Translations under genes and position numbers: made by a program
The notes under the pieces: generated by a model
What the model was told of the DNA's origin: nothing
Database searches by the model: none
The model's input: only the letters and a program-made list of their open reading frames with translations
Shown: in pieces, positions 40,629 to 50,064 of the stretch
Layout: every line of letters starts with the position of its first letter
Numbering within the stretch: the first letter of the stretch is position 1
NCBI GenBank assembly: GCA_963732365.1
Contig: CAVSZC010000005.1
Span: forward strand, 434,001 to 498,000
Direction of reading: 5' to 3'
Length of the DNA stretch: 64,000 bases
Source of the DNA: SR-FBR-E99 sp963732365
GTDB taxonomy: Bacteria > Bacteroidota > Bacteroidia > Bacteroidales > VadinHA17

Positions 40629-41601
40629 ACTTGACAACGCCAGGGTGCTGGTTATCGGCGGAGCCGGTTTTATAGGAAGCCACCTTGTCTCAGAACTGCT
40701 GAAGCATAATGTTTCAGAGGTGGTTATTTATGACAACCTTACACGAGGTCGCCTCAGTTATCTCACTGAGTCACTCAGCGACTCCAGGTGCCATTTATAC
40801 TCGTATGGAGGGGACATCAGGGACAGGGATGTCCTTGACCGTGCAATGGAGGGGATGGATTATGTATTTCATCTCGCCGCAATGTGGCTGTTACACTGCA
40901 AGGATTTTCCGCGTACGGCGTTTCATGTTAATATCGAAGGCACCTTCAATGTTCTTGAAGCATGTGTAAAGCATAAGATCAAAAAGCTCATATATTCTTC
41001 ATCAGCATCTGTCTATGGCGATGCCGTCGAGGTACCGATGACGGAAAAGCACCCGTTAAACAACCGCAACTTCTACGGGGCCACAAAGATTGCCGGTGAA
41101 GCGATGTGTACCGCATACAATGACAGGTACGGGCTCGAGGTCATCGGGTTGCGATACATGAATGTCTACGGGCCCCACCAGGATCAGTTCGCAGCCTATA
41201 CGGGGGTTATTCCGGTCATGCTGAACAAGATAGATCAGAATGAGCCGCCGGTGATCAACGGCGACGGATCGCAGGCCTATGATTTTATCTACGTGGAGGA
41301 TGTTGCCAGGGCAAACATTGCTGCCATGGAGTCAGACAAAGGGTTCGGATTTTACAATGTGGGCACCGGCGTTCAGACAACGATAAGAGAGTTGTGTGAC
41401 ACCATTCTTGAACTGAAGAACTCTGCTCTCAAGGTGATTTACAAACCCTATTCGCCTGATGATGCGCGTCAGTTTGTTCAGAACAGGATAGGGTCGCGCG
41501 AGGGTGCAGAGCGGGATCTGAAATTCTTATACAGGTATAACCTGAGAGAAGGATTGCTGCGGCTGATTCAGTGGAGGGAAAGCACAATCGGGAAGCCATG
41601 A
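40615..41601 (+). CDS. NAD-dependent sugar epimerase/dehydratase (UDP-glucose 4-epimerase family)
   Basis: A 328-residue SDR. NAD loop VIGGAGFIGSHLVSELL, YDNLTRGRLSYL, HLAAMWLLHCKDFPRTAF, catalytic SSSASVYGDAVEV and YGATKIAGEAM, MNVYGPHQDQFAAYTGVIPVM. It ends with the TGA that overlaps the ATG of the next aminotransferase (ATGA). The sugar is unknown. HLAAMWLLHC in place of the usual HLAA....V is a feature of a distinct subgroup. Confidence 0.87.
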   Translation: MKQNKLDNARVLVIGGAGFIGSHLVSELLKHNVSEVVIYDNLTRGRLSYLTESLSDSRCHLYSYGGDIRDRDVLDRAMEGMDYVFHLAAMWLLHCKDFPRTAFHVNIEGTFNVLEACVKHKIKKLIYSSSASVYGDAVEVPMTEKHPLNNRNFYGATKIAGEAMCTAYNDRYGLEVIGLRYMNVYGPHQDQFAAYTGVIPVMLNKIDQNEPPVINGDGSQAYDFIYVEDVARANIAAMESDKGFGFYNVGTGVQTTIRELCDTILELKNSALKVIYKPYSPDDARQFVQNRIGSREGAERDLKFLYRYNLREGLLRLIQWRESTIGKP

Positions 41602-42701
41602 AGATACCTTTGATAAAACCATATATTGATGAGGGCATCAGGAAGCGTGTGCTTGATGTCCTTGACAGCGGCTTTCTCACTGAGGGAGCCGTTGTCAGCG
41701 AATTTGAAAAGGCTGTTGCAGCTTATCTGAATGCAAGCAATGCAATTGCAGTCACATCTTGTACCACAGGTCTTGAGATGGCGCTCAGGGCACTCGGTAT
41801 TGGCCCGGGTGACGAGGTGATAGTTCCCGATTATACTTACCCTGCCACAGCCTCTGTTGTCGCGATTGCCGGAGCGCACTGCGTCATTGCCGACATAGAT
41901 CGCCGCACGATGCTTATTGATTATGAGGCCATTGAGTCTGCCATCACGCCGCGGACGAAGGCGATCATTCCGGTATCACTGTTCGGTAATCCCCTTGACT
42001 ATCACAGGCTGAATGAGATTAAGAACAGGTATAATCTTTTCATCGTAGAGGATGCAGCCTGTGCAATAGGAGCTGAATTCAACGGAGCAAGGGTGGGTAC
42101 TGCTGCTGATATCACTGTCTTCAGTCTCCATCCGAGGAAGTTTATTACAACCGGCGAGGGAGGCATCATAACCACAGAGGACAGGTCGCTGGCAGAATGG
42201 ATGAACTCTTATAAGCATTTCGGGATGGATATGGTCAACGCCTCTCGTGAGGGCGTAAGGTTCAGGATGGTAGGGACCAACTACAAGATGACGAATATAC
42301 AGGCTGCCATCGGCCTCGGACAGATGAGTCATATAGAGGTTCTGCTTGAGAGGCGAAGGCTGCTTGCGGGCCATTACAATGATCTTCTTTCCGGGGTTGA
42401 AGGAGTTACTGTTCCGCTGGTTACCCAGGGGGGCAGGCACTCTTACCAGTCGTACTGTCTCTTCATCGAATCGCGTGATGAAGTCATGAAAGTTATGAGA
42501 CAGGAGGGGATAGAGGTACAGATAGGCACCTATTCGCTGCACATGCATGAGGCCTTTCGCGATAAAGGCCGTTTTACTCTTCACGGCGACATGACCGGGA
42601 GCAGGTATGTCTTCGGGCACTGTCTTACACTCCCTTTATATCATGATCTGAGGGAGGCGGAACAGGAGCTGATAGTGGACAGGCTAAAGGAGCTTATCTG
42701 A
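41598..42701 (+). CDS. DegT/DnrJ/EryC1/StrS PLP-dependent sugar aminotransferase
   Basis: 367 residues from ATG 41598, which overlaps the TGA of the epimerase; an in-frame start at 41571 would overlap by 31 bases. MKIPLIKPYIDEGIRKRVL is the canonical N-terminus. Also TSCTTGLEMALRALG, VEDAACAIGAEF and SLHPRKFITTGEGGI, with the PLP Lys in PRKF. Third aminotransferase of this family in the window. It probably works with the preceding epimerase/dehydratase. asnB starts two bases after its stop codon. Confidence 0.92.
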   Translation: MKIPLIKPYIDEGIRKRVLDVLDSGFLTEGAVVSEFEKAVAAYLNASNAIAVTSCTTGLEMALRALGIGPGDEVIVPDYTYPATASVVAIAGAHCVIADIDRRTMLIDYEAIESAITPRTKAIIPVSLFGNPLDYHRLNEIKNRYNLFIVEDAACAIGAEFNGARVGTAADITVFSLHPRKFITTGEGGIITTEDRSLAEWMNSYKHFGMDMVNASREGVRFRMVGTNYKMTNIQAAIGLGQMSHIEVLLERRRLLAGHYNDLLSGVEGVTVPLVTQGGRHSYQSYCLFIESRDEVMKVMRQEGIEVQIGTYSLHMHEAFRDKGRFTLHGDMTGSRYVFGHCLTLPLYHDLREAEQELIVDRLKELI

Positions 42702-42702
42702 C

Positions 42703-44601
42703 ATGTGCGGAATAGCAGGAGTATACAATCTTAACGGAGAGACCTTCCCTGAGCATCACCTGGTGAGGATGGCATCGGCAATCGCCCATCGCGGGCCTGA
42801 CGGTGAGGGGTATTATGTCAGGGAGAACATTGCACTGGCACATAAGCGGCTGGCGATACTGGATACCAGTGACAGGGCCAGGCAGCCAATGATTTCGGGG
42901 GATGGGAGATGGGTGATTGTCTTTAACGGATGCATTTATAACTTCAGGGAGATCAGGAAAGAGCTCCGGGCGGCAGGGCACAGCTTCATTACAACATCAG
43001 ACACGGAGGTTATCACTGAAGGCCTTTCGGAATGGGGCCCTGATGTTTTCAGGAGGTTCAACGGCATGTTTGCCATCGGGGCATGGGACACTGTAGAGAA
43101 GGTCCTGTATCTGAGCCGCGACCGTTATGGCACCAAGCCCCTTTATTACTGGTTCAATGGCAGATCGCTTGTCTTTGCTTCGGAGATAAAAGCCATAATC
43201 AGGCATCCGGATTACAGGATCGATATTGATCACGGCGCACTGAACGAGTACTTCACGTTTCAGAACCTGTTCACATACCGCACACTCTTCCGTGACATCA
43301 CCCTTTTGCCACAGGCAAATACGGTCAGGATAGACAGCGCGACGAAGTTCGTCAGGCATCAGTCGTGGTGGGACTACGATTTCACTGCTCCTGATGAGAC
43401 TCTGACGTTTGAGGATGCAAGGGCAGAGATACTAAGGCTCTTCAGGCAGGCTGTCACACGTCAGATGGTTGCTGACGTGCCTGTGGGTTCATATCTGTCA
43501 GGCGGGATGGACTCCGGTTCAATAACAGCCGTTGCATCTTCATCCGTTCCCAGGCTTATGACGTTCACCTGCGGTTTTGACATGTCGGAGGTGTCAGGTG
43601 TCGAGGCCAATTATGACGAACGGCGTGATGCCGAGCTGATGGCCAACCACTTCAAGACTGAGCAGTATGAGCAGATCATCAATGCCGGTGATCTGAGGTG
43701 GTCTCTTCCAAAGGTTGTGTGGCATATCGAGGACCTCAGGGTCGGGATGTCATATCCCAATTATTATATCAGCCGCCTGGCATCGAAGTTCGTTAAGGTA
43801 TGTCTTCAGGGAACGGGCGGCGACGAGCTCTTCGGAGGATATCCGTGGAGGTATTACCGGGTCTTCGGCTCATTGTCACAGAAGGATTTTTTCAGCCAGT
43901 ACTACAGGTTCTGGCAGAGACTGGTGGCTGATGAGTGTAAGGGCGACCTGTTTACGGATAATGTGCTGAGGATGGTAGACAGGGATGAGCCGAGGGCTGT
44001 TTTTGAGAGGGTCTTTACCTTCAATTCAAAGCTCAGGTACAATACCCCGGAAGACCATATAAATAATTCACTCTATTTTGAAATAAAGACATTCCTGAAC
44101 GGGCTGCTGATAGTGGGAGACAAGCTGTCGATGTCAAACGGTCTCGAGGAGCGTTTTCCGTTCCTCGACAATGACCTTGTTGATTTTGCCCAGCGGGTGC
44201 CGGTGAGATACAAGCTGGGCAATCTCGAGAGGGAGATAAGGCGCATTGACGAGAACGCCGGCCGGAAGCGAGAGGTGTACCGCGAGTATGATGACGGGAA
44301 GAATGTTCTCCGTAAGGCTATGCAGGAGCTGATCCCGGCAAGCATCCTGTCTCGCAGGAAACAGGGGTTCTCCTCTCCCGAGGAGAGCTGGTACAGGGGT
44401 GAAAATGCCTGGTATGTCAGGGAGCTGTTACTTGGGCCACGACTTGTGTCATCGGAATTCATCAACAGGGAGTATATTGACCGGATTGTCACTGAACACA
44501 TGGAGAAAGGGATCAACCACCGGCTGCTCATCTGGTCATTCATGAACTTTGAAATGTGGTGCAGACAATTTCTTAATAATGAAAACGAACCTTTACAGTG
44601 A
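42703..44601 (+). CDS. asnB: Asparagine synthase (glutamine-hydrolysing) family amidotransferase
   Basis: A 632-residue two-domain enzyme. It begins MCGIAGVYNLNG, so Cys2 is present and the glutaminase should be active (unlike the lasso cyclase). RGPDGEGYYV, NGCIYNFREIR, and GMFAIGAWD complete domain one. The ATP domain has YLSGGMDSGSI and GTGGDELFGGYPWRY, ending with NGLEERFPFLDNDLVDFAQRVP. Members of this family in glycan loci are thought to amidate uronic acids or other carboxyl groups of the polysaccharide. Placed directly after an aminotransferase (one base between) and overlapping the next acyltransferase. Confidence 0.92.
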   Translation: MCGIAGVYNLNGETFPEHHLVRMASAIAHRGPDGEGYYVRENIALAHKRLAILDTSDRARQPMISGDGRWVIVFNGCIYNFREIRKELRAAGHSFITTSDTEVITEGLSEWGPDVFRRFNGMFAIGAWDTVEKVLYLSRDRYGTKPLYYWFNGRSLVFASEIKAIIRHPDYRIDIDHGALNEYFTFQNLFTYRTLFRDITLLPQANTVRIDSATKFVRHQSWWDYDFTAPDETLTFEDARAEILRLFRQAVTRQMVADVPVGSYLSGGMDSGSITAVASSSVPRLMTFTCGFDMSEVSGVEANYDERRDAELMANHFKTEQYEQIINAGDLRWSLPKVVWHIEDLRVGMSYPNYYISRLASKFVKVCLQGTGGDELFGGYPWRYYRVFGSLSQKDFFSQYYRFWQRLVADECKGDLFTDNVLRMVDRDEPRAVFERVFTFNSKLRYNTPEDHINNSLYFEIKTFLNGLLIVGDKLSMSNGLEERFPFLDNDLVDFAQRVPVRYKLGNLEREIRRIDENAGRKREVYREYDDGKNVLRKAMQELIPASILSRRKQGFSSPEESWYRGENAWYVRELLLGPRLVSSEFINREYIDRIVTEHMEKGINHRLLIWSFMNFEMWCRQFLNNENEPLQ

Positions 44602-45088
44602 GATCCTGAAGCTGTTTAAAAAACGGCGGGAAGAAAAAAGAAATGAGTTCAGGCGCGTCCTGCCCTTCGGAGATTATTTTTCAGACAGATGGGAGAAGGC
44701 TGAGTATCTCAATTTTGGCAAGGGAACATCTGTGTATGACAGTTCGCTTGTCATCGGCGACGTAATCGTCGGTGAAGATACCTGGATCGGGCCGTTTACG
44801 GTTCTTGACGGGTCGGGAAAGCTTAAAATCGGAAAGAACTGTTCAGTATCGGCCGGAGTGCAGATCTATACGCATGACAGTGTGGCATGGGCTGTAAGCG
44901 GGGGCAGGGAGAAGTATGAGTACGGAGAGACCTCAATAGGGGACAACTGTTATATAGGTCCCAATGTGATCATTTCCAAAGGGGTAAGAATAGGGGATTC
45001 TTGTATTATCGGGGCCAACAGCTTCGTTAACAGCTCTTTCCCCGATAACTCAAAAATAGCGGGTAATCCTGCCAGGATTATAACCTGA
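44579..45088 (+). CDS. Left-handed beta-helix acyltransferase
   Basis: 169 residues from ATG 44579 (23 bases inside asnB; an in-frame start at 44549 would overlap by 53). Hexapeptide repeats are seen as VYDSSLVIGDVIVGEDTWIGPFTVLDG in successive turns, KIGKNCSVSAGVQIYTHDS (catalytic His in YTHDS), and IGDNCYIGPNVIISKGVRIGDSCIIGANSFV. It is of the WbbJ/WcaF kind and probably O- or N-acetylates the glycan. Confidence 0.88.
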   Translation: MKTNLYSEILKLFKKRREEKRNEFRRVLPFGDYFSDRWEKAEYLNFGKGTSVYDSSLVIGDVIVGEDTWIGPFTVLDGSGKLKIGKNCSVSAGVQIYTHDSVAWAVSGGREKYEYGETSIGDNCYIGPNVIISKGVRIGDSCIIGANSFVNSSFPDNSKIAGNPARIIT

Positions 45089-45113
45089 TGCCGTACCGGC
45101 AATAATTAAAGAT

Positions 45114-46094
45114 ATGACTGATCCCATTGATGCCGTTGTGATGTGGGTTGACGGGGATGACCCGGCTCATCAGCAAAAGAGGATTAAGTTCCAGGAGGCA
45201 GCTGAAGAGAACCGAACTGATTGCGGAACACTTGAAGGCAGGTTCACAGATGTGGGTGAGGTAAAATACTGTATCTATTCAATCAGGAAATTTGCACCGT
45301 GGATCAGGAATATTTATCTGGTTACCGATGACCAGCGCCCGGGGTGGCTTGATGAGCGGGTTAAGATGGAGCTGGGGGTAATAGTTGTGGATCACACGGT
45401 GATCTTCCGCGACCACCCCGCGGCGCTCCCAACTTTCAACACAATGTCTATTTTATCGGTTCTGTGGAAGATACCGGGTATAGCCAACAGATATATCAAT
45501 TTCAATGATGACATCTTTGTCATCAGGCCTGTTCACCCTGATGATTTCTTCAGGGGAGAAAAGACAGTATTGCGCGGTTCATGGAAGCTTCAGGATCCGC
45601 CACTGGCCAGAAAGCTCAAGCGATTTATCAAGCTGGGGCTCCGTAACCGCGGATTTGCCAATGTAGACTGGAAGATACATGACCCTCACATCAAGGGGGC
45701 ACAGCTTGCAGGGGTGACAGGCAGGTATTTCGAAACGGTTCATGCACCCCATACATGGCGAAGAGATGTTCAGGAAGATTATTACGCCTTGCATCCTGAA
45801 ATCCTTGACGGGAATGTCAGATACAGGTTCAGAAGCAAGGTGCAGTACGGTCCATCGGCATTATGTGCCCATCTGCTTATAAGGAGCGGGTGTGCCGAAG
45901 AAACGGGAGGGGATGATTCTGTTATGATCATACCCCGCAAGGGCGGCCTGAAGGATAACAGGTGGAAGTTTGATCAGCTCGGGGACGGAAGGATCAAGTT
46001 TCTCTGTTTTCAGGATCTCTATTACCTGAAACGGGAGAATGCTGCAGAATTCGGTGAGGCAACAGCGTTTCTCGAGAACACAATCATGACCTGA
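45114..46094 (+). CDS. Stealth-family sugar-phosphate transferase
   Basis: A 326-residue protein of the Stealth family, related to GlcNAc-1-phosphotransferase. CR1: IDAVVMWVDGDDPAHQQK. CR2: RFTDVGEVKYCIYSIRKFAPW, YLVTDDQRPGWL, LPTFNTMSI with NRYINFNDDIFV. CR3-like: HAPHTWRRDVQEDYYALHPE. These enzymes transfer a sugar-1-phosphate from a nucleotide sugar, so the polymer probably contains phosphodiester-linked sugars. In pathogens Stealth capsules are known to help immune evasion; here only the reaction type is inferred. Confidence 0.88.
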   Translation: MTDPIDAVVMWVDGDDPAHQQKRIKFQEAAEENRTDCGTLEGRFTDVGEVKYCIYSIRKFAPWIRNIYLVTDDQRPGWLDERVKMELGVIVVDHTVIFRDHPAALPTFNTMSILSVLWKIPGIANRYINFNDDIFVIRPVHPDDFFRGEKTVLRGSWKLQDPPLARKLKRFIKLGLRNRGFANVDWKIHDPHIKGAQLAGVTGRYFETVHAPHTWRRDVQEDYYALHPEILDGNVRYRFRSKVQYGPSALCAHLLIRSGCAEETGGDDSVMIIPRKGGLKDNRWKFDQLGDGRIKFLCFQDLYYLKRENAAEFGEATAFLENTIMT

Positions 46095-46131
46095 AATAAG
46101 CGGGTCTCAGCGTAAATATCAGTAACAGTCA

Positions 46132-47601
46132 ATGACCTCAAGCCAGTCACTGTCAGGCAGGATAGTAAAGAGTTTCCTTCAGACATTCACAGGGTCAGGG
46201 ATAAACTTTGTCACAACCCTTGTCAGCAGCTATTTCTATGCTCTCTTCCTGGGCCCTTCAGTATACGGTGTATGGCAGACGGCAAAGGTGTTTCTCTCAT
46301 ACGGCACCTTCACGAGCCTCGGAATACCGTTCGTCATGCGCCGCGATTTCATCTCACTGAGAAGCGAGGGGAGATATGCCGAGGCTGAAAGGATGGCCCA
46401 TGTCTCAATCACTTACAGTTATATCGTCAATCCGCTTATTGCCTTTGTATTCATTTTTATTGCCCTCGTATCTGATTCAGAGCTGGCAGTCAGGGCATCC
46501 CTTTTCGTGGTGGGACTTTTGTATGTAACCGATCTTGTCAGCAGCCTGGGCAACATTCTGCATAAGGGGATCAATGATTACAGGACCGTAGCTGCGGCTG
46601 ACATTATTTACGGTGTCGGCACACTCTGCATTGTGCCTTTTGTCTACTTTTCAGGGTACTATGCCCTGCTTTCAGGGTATCTTGGAATATCGATCGCCAA
46701 GTCACTCTATTACTTTCTTAACAGGCCCTTTCCGTACAAATGGGTATGGGATCCGACACTGCTGAAGAAGATGATGTTCACGGCATTTCCGCTGTTTCTT
46801 GTGACCATCATTTCCACGGTATTCCTTTCGGTTGACAAGCTGCTTATTGCGGGATTGCTGAATTTTGAAAATGTAGGTCTGTACAGTCTCAGTACTTTTC
46901 TCGCACAGCCGGTGACAATTCTTCTCAGTTCATTTTCGATAGTGGTATTCACCCAGTTGAACGAGAAGTACGGGAAGAGCAGGGAGGCCCATGTAATTGA
47001 AAAACAGGTTTATATCCCTCAGAGGCTCTTCTCGGGCATACTCCCGCCGCTGATAGGGATGGGAGTGGTGGCGCTGCCGATGCTGACCGAAACGCTGCTG
47101 CCAAAATACCAGGGAGGGATTGCTGCGGCACAGATAAATATTTTCGCCATACTCTTCCTGAAACTGGCAAATTTCTCGTCGAGTGGCCTCTTCATCCTTG
47201 ATAAGCTTAAATATACAGCGATATCTTTCTTTGTGGCTGGTTGCCTTAAGACCTTTGGAAGTTATTTCGCGCTTAAAGCGGGTTACGGCATTGAAAGTGT
47301 GGCGACGCTGACGCTGGCAGCATATTTCATTTACAATGCCATGATGTTGTATTATGTTAACCTGACACTTGGCAAGAGCGTTGGTAACTTCCTTAAACGG
47401 CTGGCTGAAAGCCTGACCTGTCCCGCCTTTTTCATAGCAATATGCTTACTGTATATCAGCTACAGTCCGGAGATCTTTGCGCATTTAGGCATCACTAACG
47501 GCTGGATGCAGCTGCTGGCCGGCGAGGCGATAATAATTACCACAGGAGCGCCATTTGTGTTCATGGCATACAGGGAAATAAAAGGATTTATAGGCAAATG
47601 A
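46132..47601 (+). CDS. Polysaccharide flippase (Wzx/MATE-like)
   Basis: A 489-residue integral membrane protein with 12-14 predicted helices (for example NFVTTLVSSYFYALFLGP, VNPLIAFVFIFIALV, FPLFLVTIISTVFLSVDKLLI). The N-terminal GSGINFVTTLVSSYFYALFLGPSVYG is typical of the RfbX/polysaccharide biosynthesis exporter group. It moves the lipid-linked repeat unit across the inner membrane. Its stop overlaps the ATG of the polymerase gene (ATGA), tying flipping and polymerisation together. Confidence 0.88.
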   Translation: MTSSQSLSGRIVKSFLQTFTGSGINFVTTLVSSYFYALFLGPSVYGVWQTAKVFLSYGTFTSLGIPFVMRRDFISLRSEGRYAEAERMAHVSITYSYIVNPLIAFVFIFIALVSDSELAVRASLFVVGLLYVTDLVSSLGNILHKGINDYRTVAAADIIYGVGTLCIVPFVYFSGYYALLSGYLGISIAKSLYYFLNRPFPYKWVWDPTLLKKMMFTAFPLFLVTIISTVFLSVDKLLIAGLLNFENVGLYSLSTFLAQPVTILLSSFSIVVFTQLNEKYGKSREAHVIEKQVYIPQRLFSGILPPLIGMGVVALPMLTETLLPKYQGGIAAAQINIFAILFLKLANFSSSGLFILDKLKYTAISFFVAGCLKTFGSYFALKAGYGIESVATLTLAAYFIYNAMMLYYVNLTLGKSVGNFLKRLAESLTCPAFFIAICLLYISYSPEIFAHLGITNGWMQLLAGEAIIITTGAPFVFMAYREIKGFIGK

Positions 47602-48983
47602 ACCTGTCGAAGAGCAGAGCCCTGGAGTTCTTTTCATTAGTCATTATATCACTTATTGTGGTATACTTCGCGCCTACAGTTCTTGCATACATCTGGTTTG
47701 TGCTGCTGCTCAATCTCTACTGGAAATCAAGTGATGAATCATTCTGGTTTGCGCTGTTTTTTGTCCTGTCAGACGGTTTCATGGGTTTCTTCGGGGCCTA
47801 TCAGGCAACCTTAGCGCTACTGCCCGGGATGCCTCCTATAGAGGTGGCGCAGTTTTATATTGTCATGTCGGTTCTGAAGGCACGAACCATTCGCCAGCCC
47901 TATCCGGTATTTTACAACAAGTATCTGTCAGTTATGGGAGCATACGTATTGTTTCTGATCGGAGTAGGGCTTGTTTTCGGAATTAACCCGACGCCAAACG
48001 ACTATTTCCGCATTGTGAAACTGACTCTTCCCCTGCTGTTGTTCTACTCCGTTCCTAAGCTTATAAGAAGCGATTATGATTACCTCAGGGTGTTCAGTCT
48101 TGTCTTTCCTGTGGCGATCATGGCATTTGTGACACAGTTGTTTGACATCATTACCGGGCGTTCGTTCGCAGGGTTTCTGGGGGCGAGTGACATAGCCTAC
48201 TGGGATGTAATGGAGGGCAGGATATACAGGGTGTTTTACAATGTCAATATTATTCTTGTTTCACTCTTCGGGGCATTATATTACACATTAAGGAAGGTCA
48301 GGGCATTTAATATCATCTATCTCTATATTGTTATTCTCTCTTCCCTCTCTGTTGCATATCTCTCGGCAACAAGAGGCTGGATACTGGGGTTCGGTGTTGT
48401 TATAGCCCTCTTCATAGTGGTATCAGGCAGGCATAACATTCCCAGGCTCTCCTTTTTTCTTATCGTCGGTGCCGTTCTGCTCATACTGGGCCTCTCCAAT
48501 CCTGCTGTGGGAAGTCAGATTAGCAGGTCTTATGAGCGGTTCATGACAGTGGAGTCTGTTGCCGAGGGTGACCTGACGGCCGGCGGTACCGTGACACGGG
48601 CAACGTACCAGAGCAAGGATGTGATGGATAAGTGGAAGGAGAGTCCGGTATTCGGCTGGGGCTTCTCCGAGGAGTTCAGGGGATATATCAATGAGCATGT
48701 CGGAAATCAGAATATACTTCTTCATTCCGGTTTGCTGGGTGCCGGGCTGATGTTTGTTTTCTTTGCCTTCTTCCATGTCAGGCTGATTGAGACCGGAGTG
48801 CGGAGCAGAAAGAGGGAGCTCTTTATCTTTACGATATTCTTTATCGGCTGGTTCATTATTCACTCGACCAGCGGGCAGCATTTTGCCTATTACCAGATGC
48901 CTAAAAATATTATGGCTCAGTCTCTCTTCTTCAGTTTCGGGGCCATGAATTACTGGAACATAAACAAGAGAAAATATGTCTGA
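47598..48983 (+). CDS. O-antigen polymerase/ligase family protein (Wzy-like)
   Basis: A 461-residue membrane protein with about ten helices and the large periplasmic loop usual for this family, between helices near the C-terminal third. FGWGFSEEFRGYINEHVGNQNILLHSGLLGAGLM is split by a conserved pattern (FGWGF.....HVGNQN..LH..LLGA) that matches the O-antigen ligase signature with a key His. It either polymerises repeat units or ligates glycan to a lipid. The overlap with the flippase gene (4 bases) favours the polymerase role. Confidence 0.85.
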   Translation: MNLSKSRALEFFSLVIISLIVVYFAPTVLAYIWFVLLLNLYWKSSDESFWFALFFVLSDGFMGFFGAYQATLALLPGMPPIEVAQFYIVMSVLKARTIRQPYPVFYNKYLSVMGAYVLFLIGVGLVFGINPTPNDYFRIVKLTLPLLLFYSVPKLIRSDYDYLRVFSLVFPVAIMAFVTQLFDIITGRSFAGFLGASDIAYWDVMEGRIYRVFYNVNIILVSLFGALYYTLRKVRAFNIIYLYIVILSSLSVAYLSATRGWILGFGVVIALFIVVSGRHNIPRLSFFLIVGAVLLILGLSNPAVGSQISRSYERFMTVESVAEGDLTAGGTVTRATYQSKDVMDKWKESPVFGWGFSEEFRGYINEHVGNQNILLHSGLLGAGLMFVFFAFFHVRLIETGVRSRKRELFIFTIFFIGWFIIHSTSGQHFAYYQMPKNIMAQSLFFSFGAMNYWNINKRKYV

Positions 48984-50049
48984 GCCGTTTCAGAAGGCGC
49001 TGCTGCTGTGTGTAAGGAAGTATTCATTGTTCAACACACTGGCTGACACCCTCGGTGAGCTTTCGCACGAAGTGAGGAGTTTTGACATAAGGGACAGGAT
49101 AAGACCCTTATACCTTAGGATGCATCCGCATATGTCACGGTTGCCCCACTCTGTCCGCAAGCGGTGGGAGAGTTTTCTTTTCAGCATGGCGAACAGCTGG
49201 CTGCTTGAGGAGGTCAATGCGGAAAAACCTGATCTGGTGCTTGTGTACAACAGTGAGTTCCTGCTTCCGCAGACATGTGCGGAGATCAGGAAGCGAGCCC
49301 GGCTGGTATTCTTCATGGGCGATAGTCCGTTCTATACGCCGGTGAATCCGTATTATCTCACCTGCCTCTCATACGCAGACCTGATACTGTCACCCGACAC
49401 CTTCTGGATCAATCAGCTGAATACTATAGGCCTTCACCGTACATGCTTCTTTGTTCCCGGCATTGATCTTTCATCTTATTCACTATTGCAGGATGGTGAG
49501 AATCCGGGTGATGCTGAAGAGCTTGACATACTTTATGCCGGCGCCAGCTATGTTAATTCATGGGGTTATAAGAAGGCGCTGCTGATGAGCATGTTCACCC
49601 GGTTCAGGTTCAGGATCTACGGTAACAGTGCCTGGGAGCGATGGTTTGAGTTTTTCCCGGAGTTGAAGGAGGTCTTCACCAGGACAGACTTCATTCCGAC
49701 AGAGAGGCTGAACAGGATGTACAATAATGCCGCGATGATACCTGTCGACGGTAACCCGGCGATCCTGAACGGGTTTCACATAAGGCTCTTTGAGGCGCTG
49801 GGATCGGGTGCACTGCCACTGGTAGAATACAGGAAAGATGTGGAAGAGATTATCTTCGGAGAAAGCGGGACGATGGTGCCACTGATCAGGGATTACAGCA
49901 AGGCAGGAGAACTCGCCACCTATTACCTGAAAAATGAGGCGGAAAGGAGAGAGCTGACACACGCACTGAGAGACTATGCCTTAAGCCGCTATTCAGTCAG
50001 TAACAATGCAAATATTCTTTTAGAAGCGCTGAAGAGATTCACTGATTGA
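48976..50049 (+). CDS. CgeB-like glycosyltransferase (GT-B)
   Basis: A 357-residue GT-B enzyme. KALLLCVRKYSLFNTL opens the first Rossmann domain; PDLVLVYNSEFLLPQT and VFFMGDSPFYTPVNP follow, a pattern of the DUF3880/CgeB group. The C-terminal domain carries GNSAWERWFEFFP, TERLNRMYNNAAMIPVDGN and HIRLFEALGSGALPLVEYR, the nucleotide-sugar-binding motif. Donor and acceptor are unknown. It overlaps the preceding gene by eight bases. Confidence 0.85.
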   Translation: MSEPFQKALLLCVRKYSLFNTLADTLGELSHEVRSFDIRDRIRPLYLRMHPHMSRLPHSVRKRWESFLFSMANSWLLEEVNAEKPDLVLVYNSEFLLPQTCAEIRKRARLVFFMGDSPFYTPVNPYYLTCLSYADLILSPDTFWINQLNTIGLHRTCFFVPGIDLSSYSLLQDGENPGDAEELDILYAGASYVNSWGYKKALLMSMFTRFRFRIYGNSAWERWFEFFPELKEVFTRTDFIPTERLNRMYNNAAMIPVDGNPAILNGFHIRLFEALGSGALPLVEYRKDVEEIIFGESGTMVPLIRDYSKAGELATYYLKNEAERRELTHALRDYALSRYSVSNNANILLEALKRFTD

Positions 50050-50064
50050 GGGATCAATTTAATT

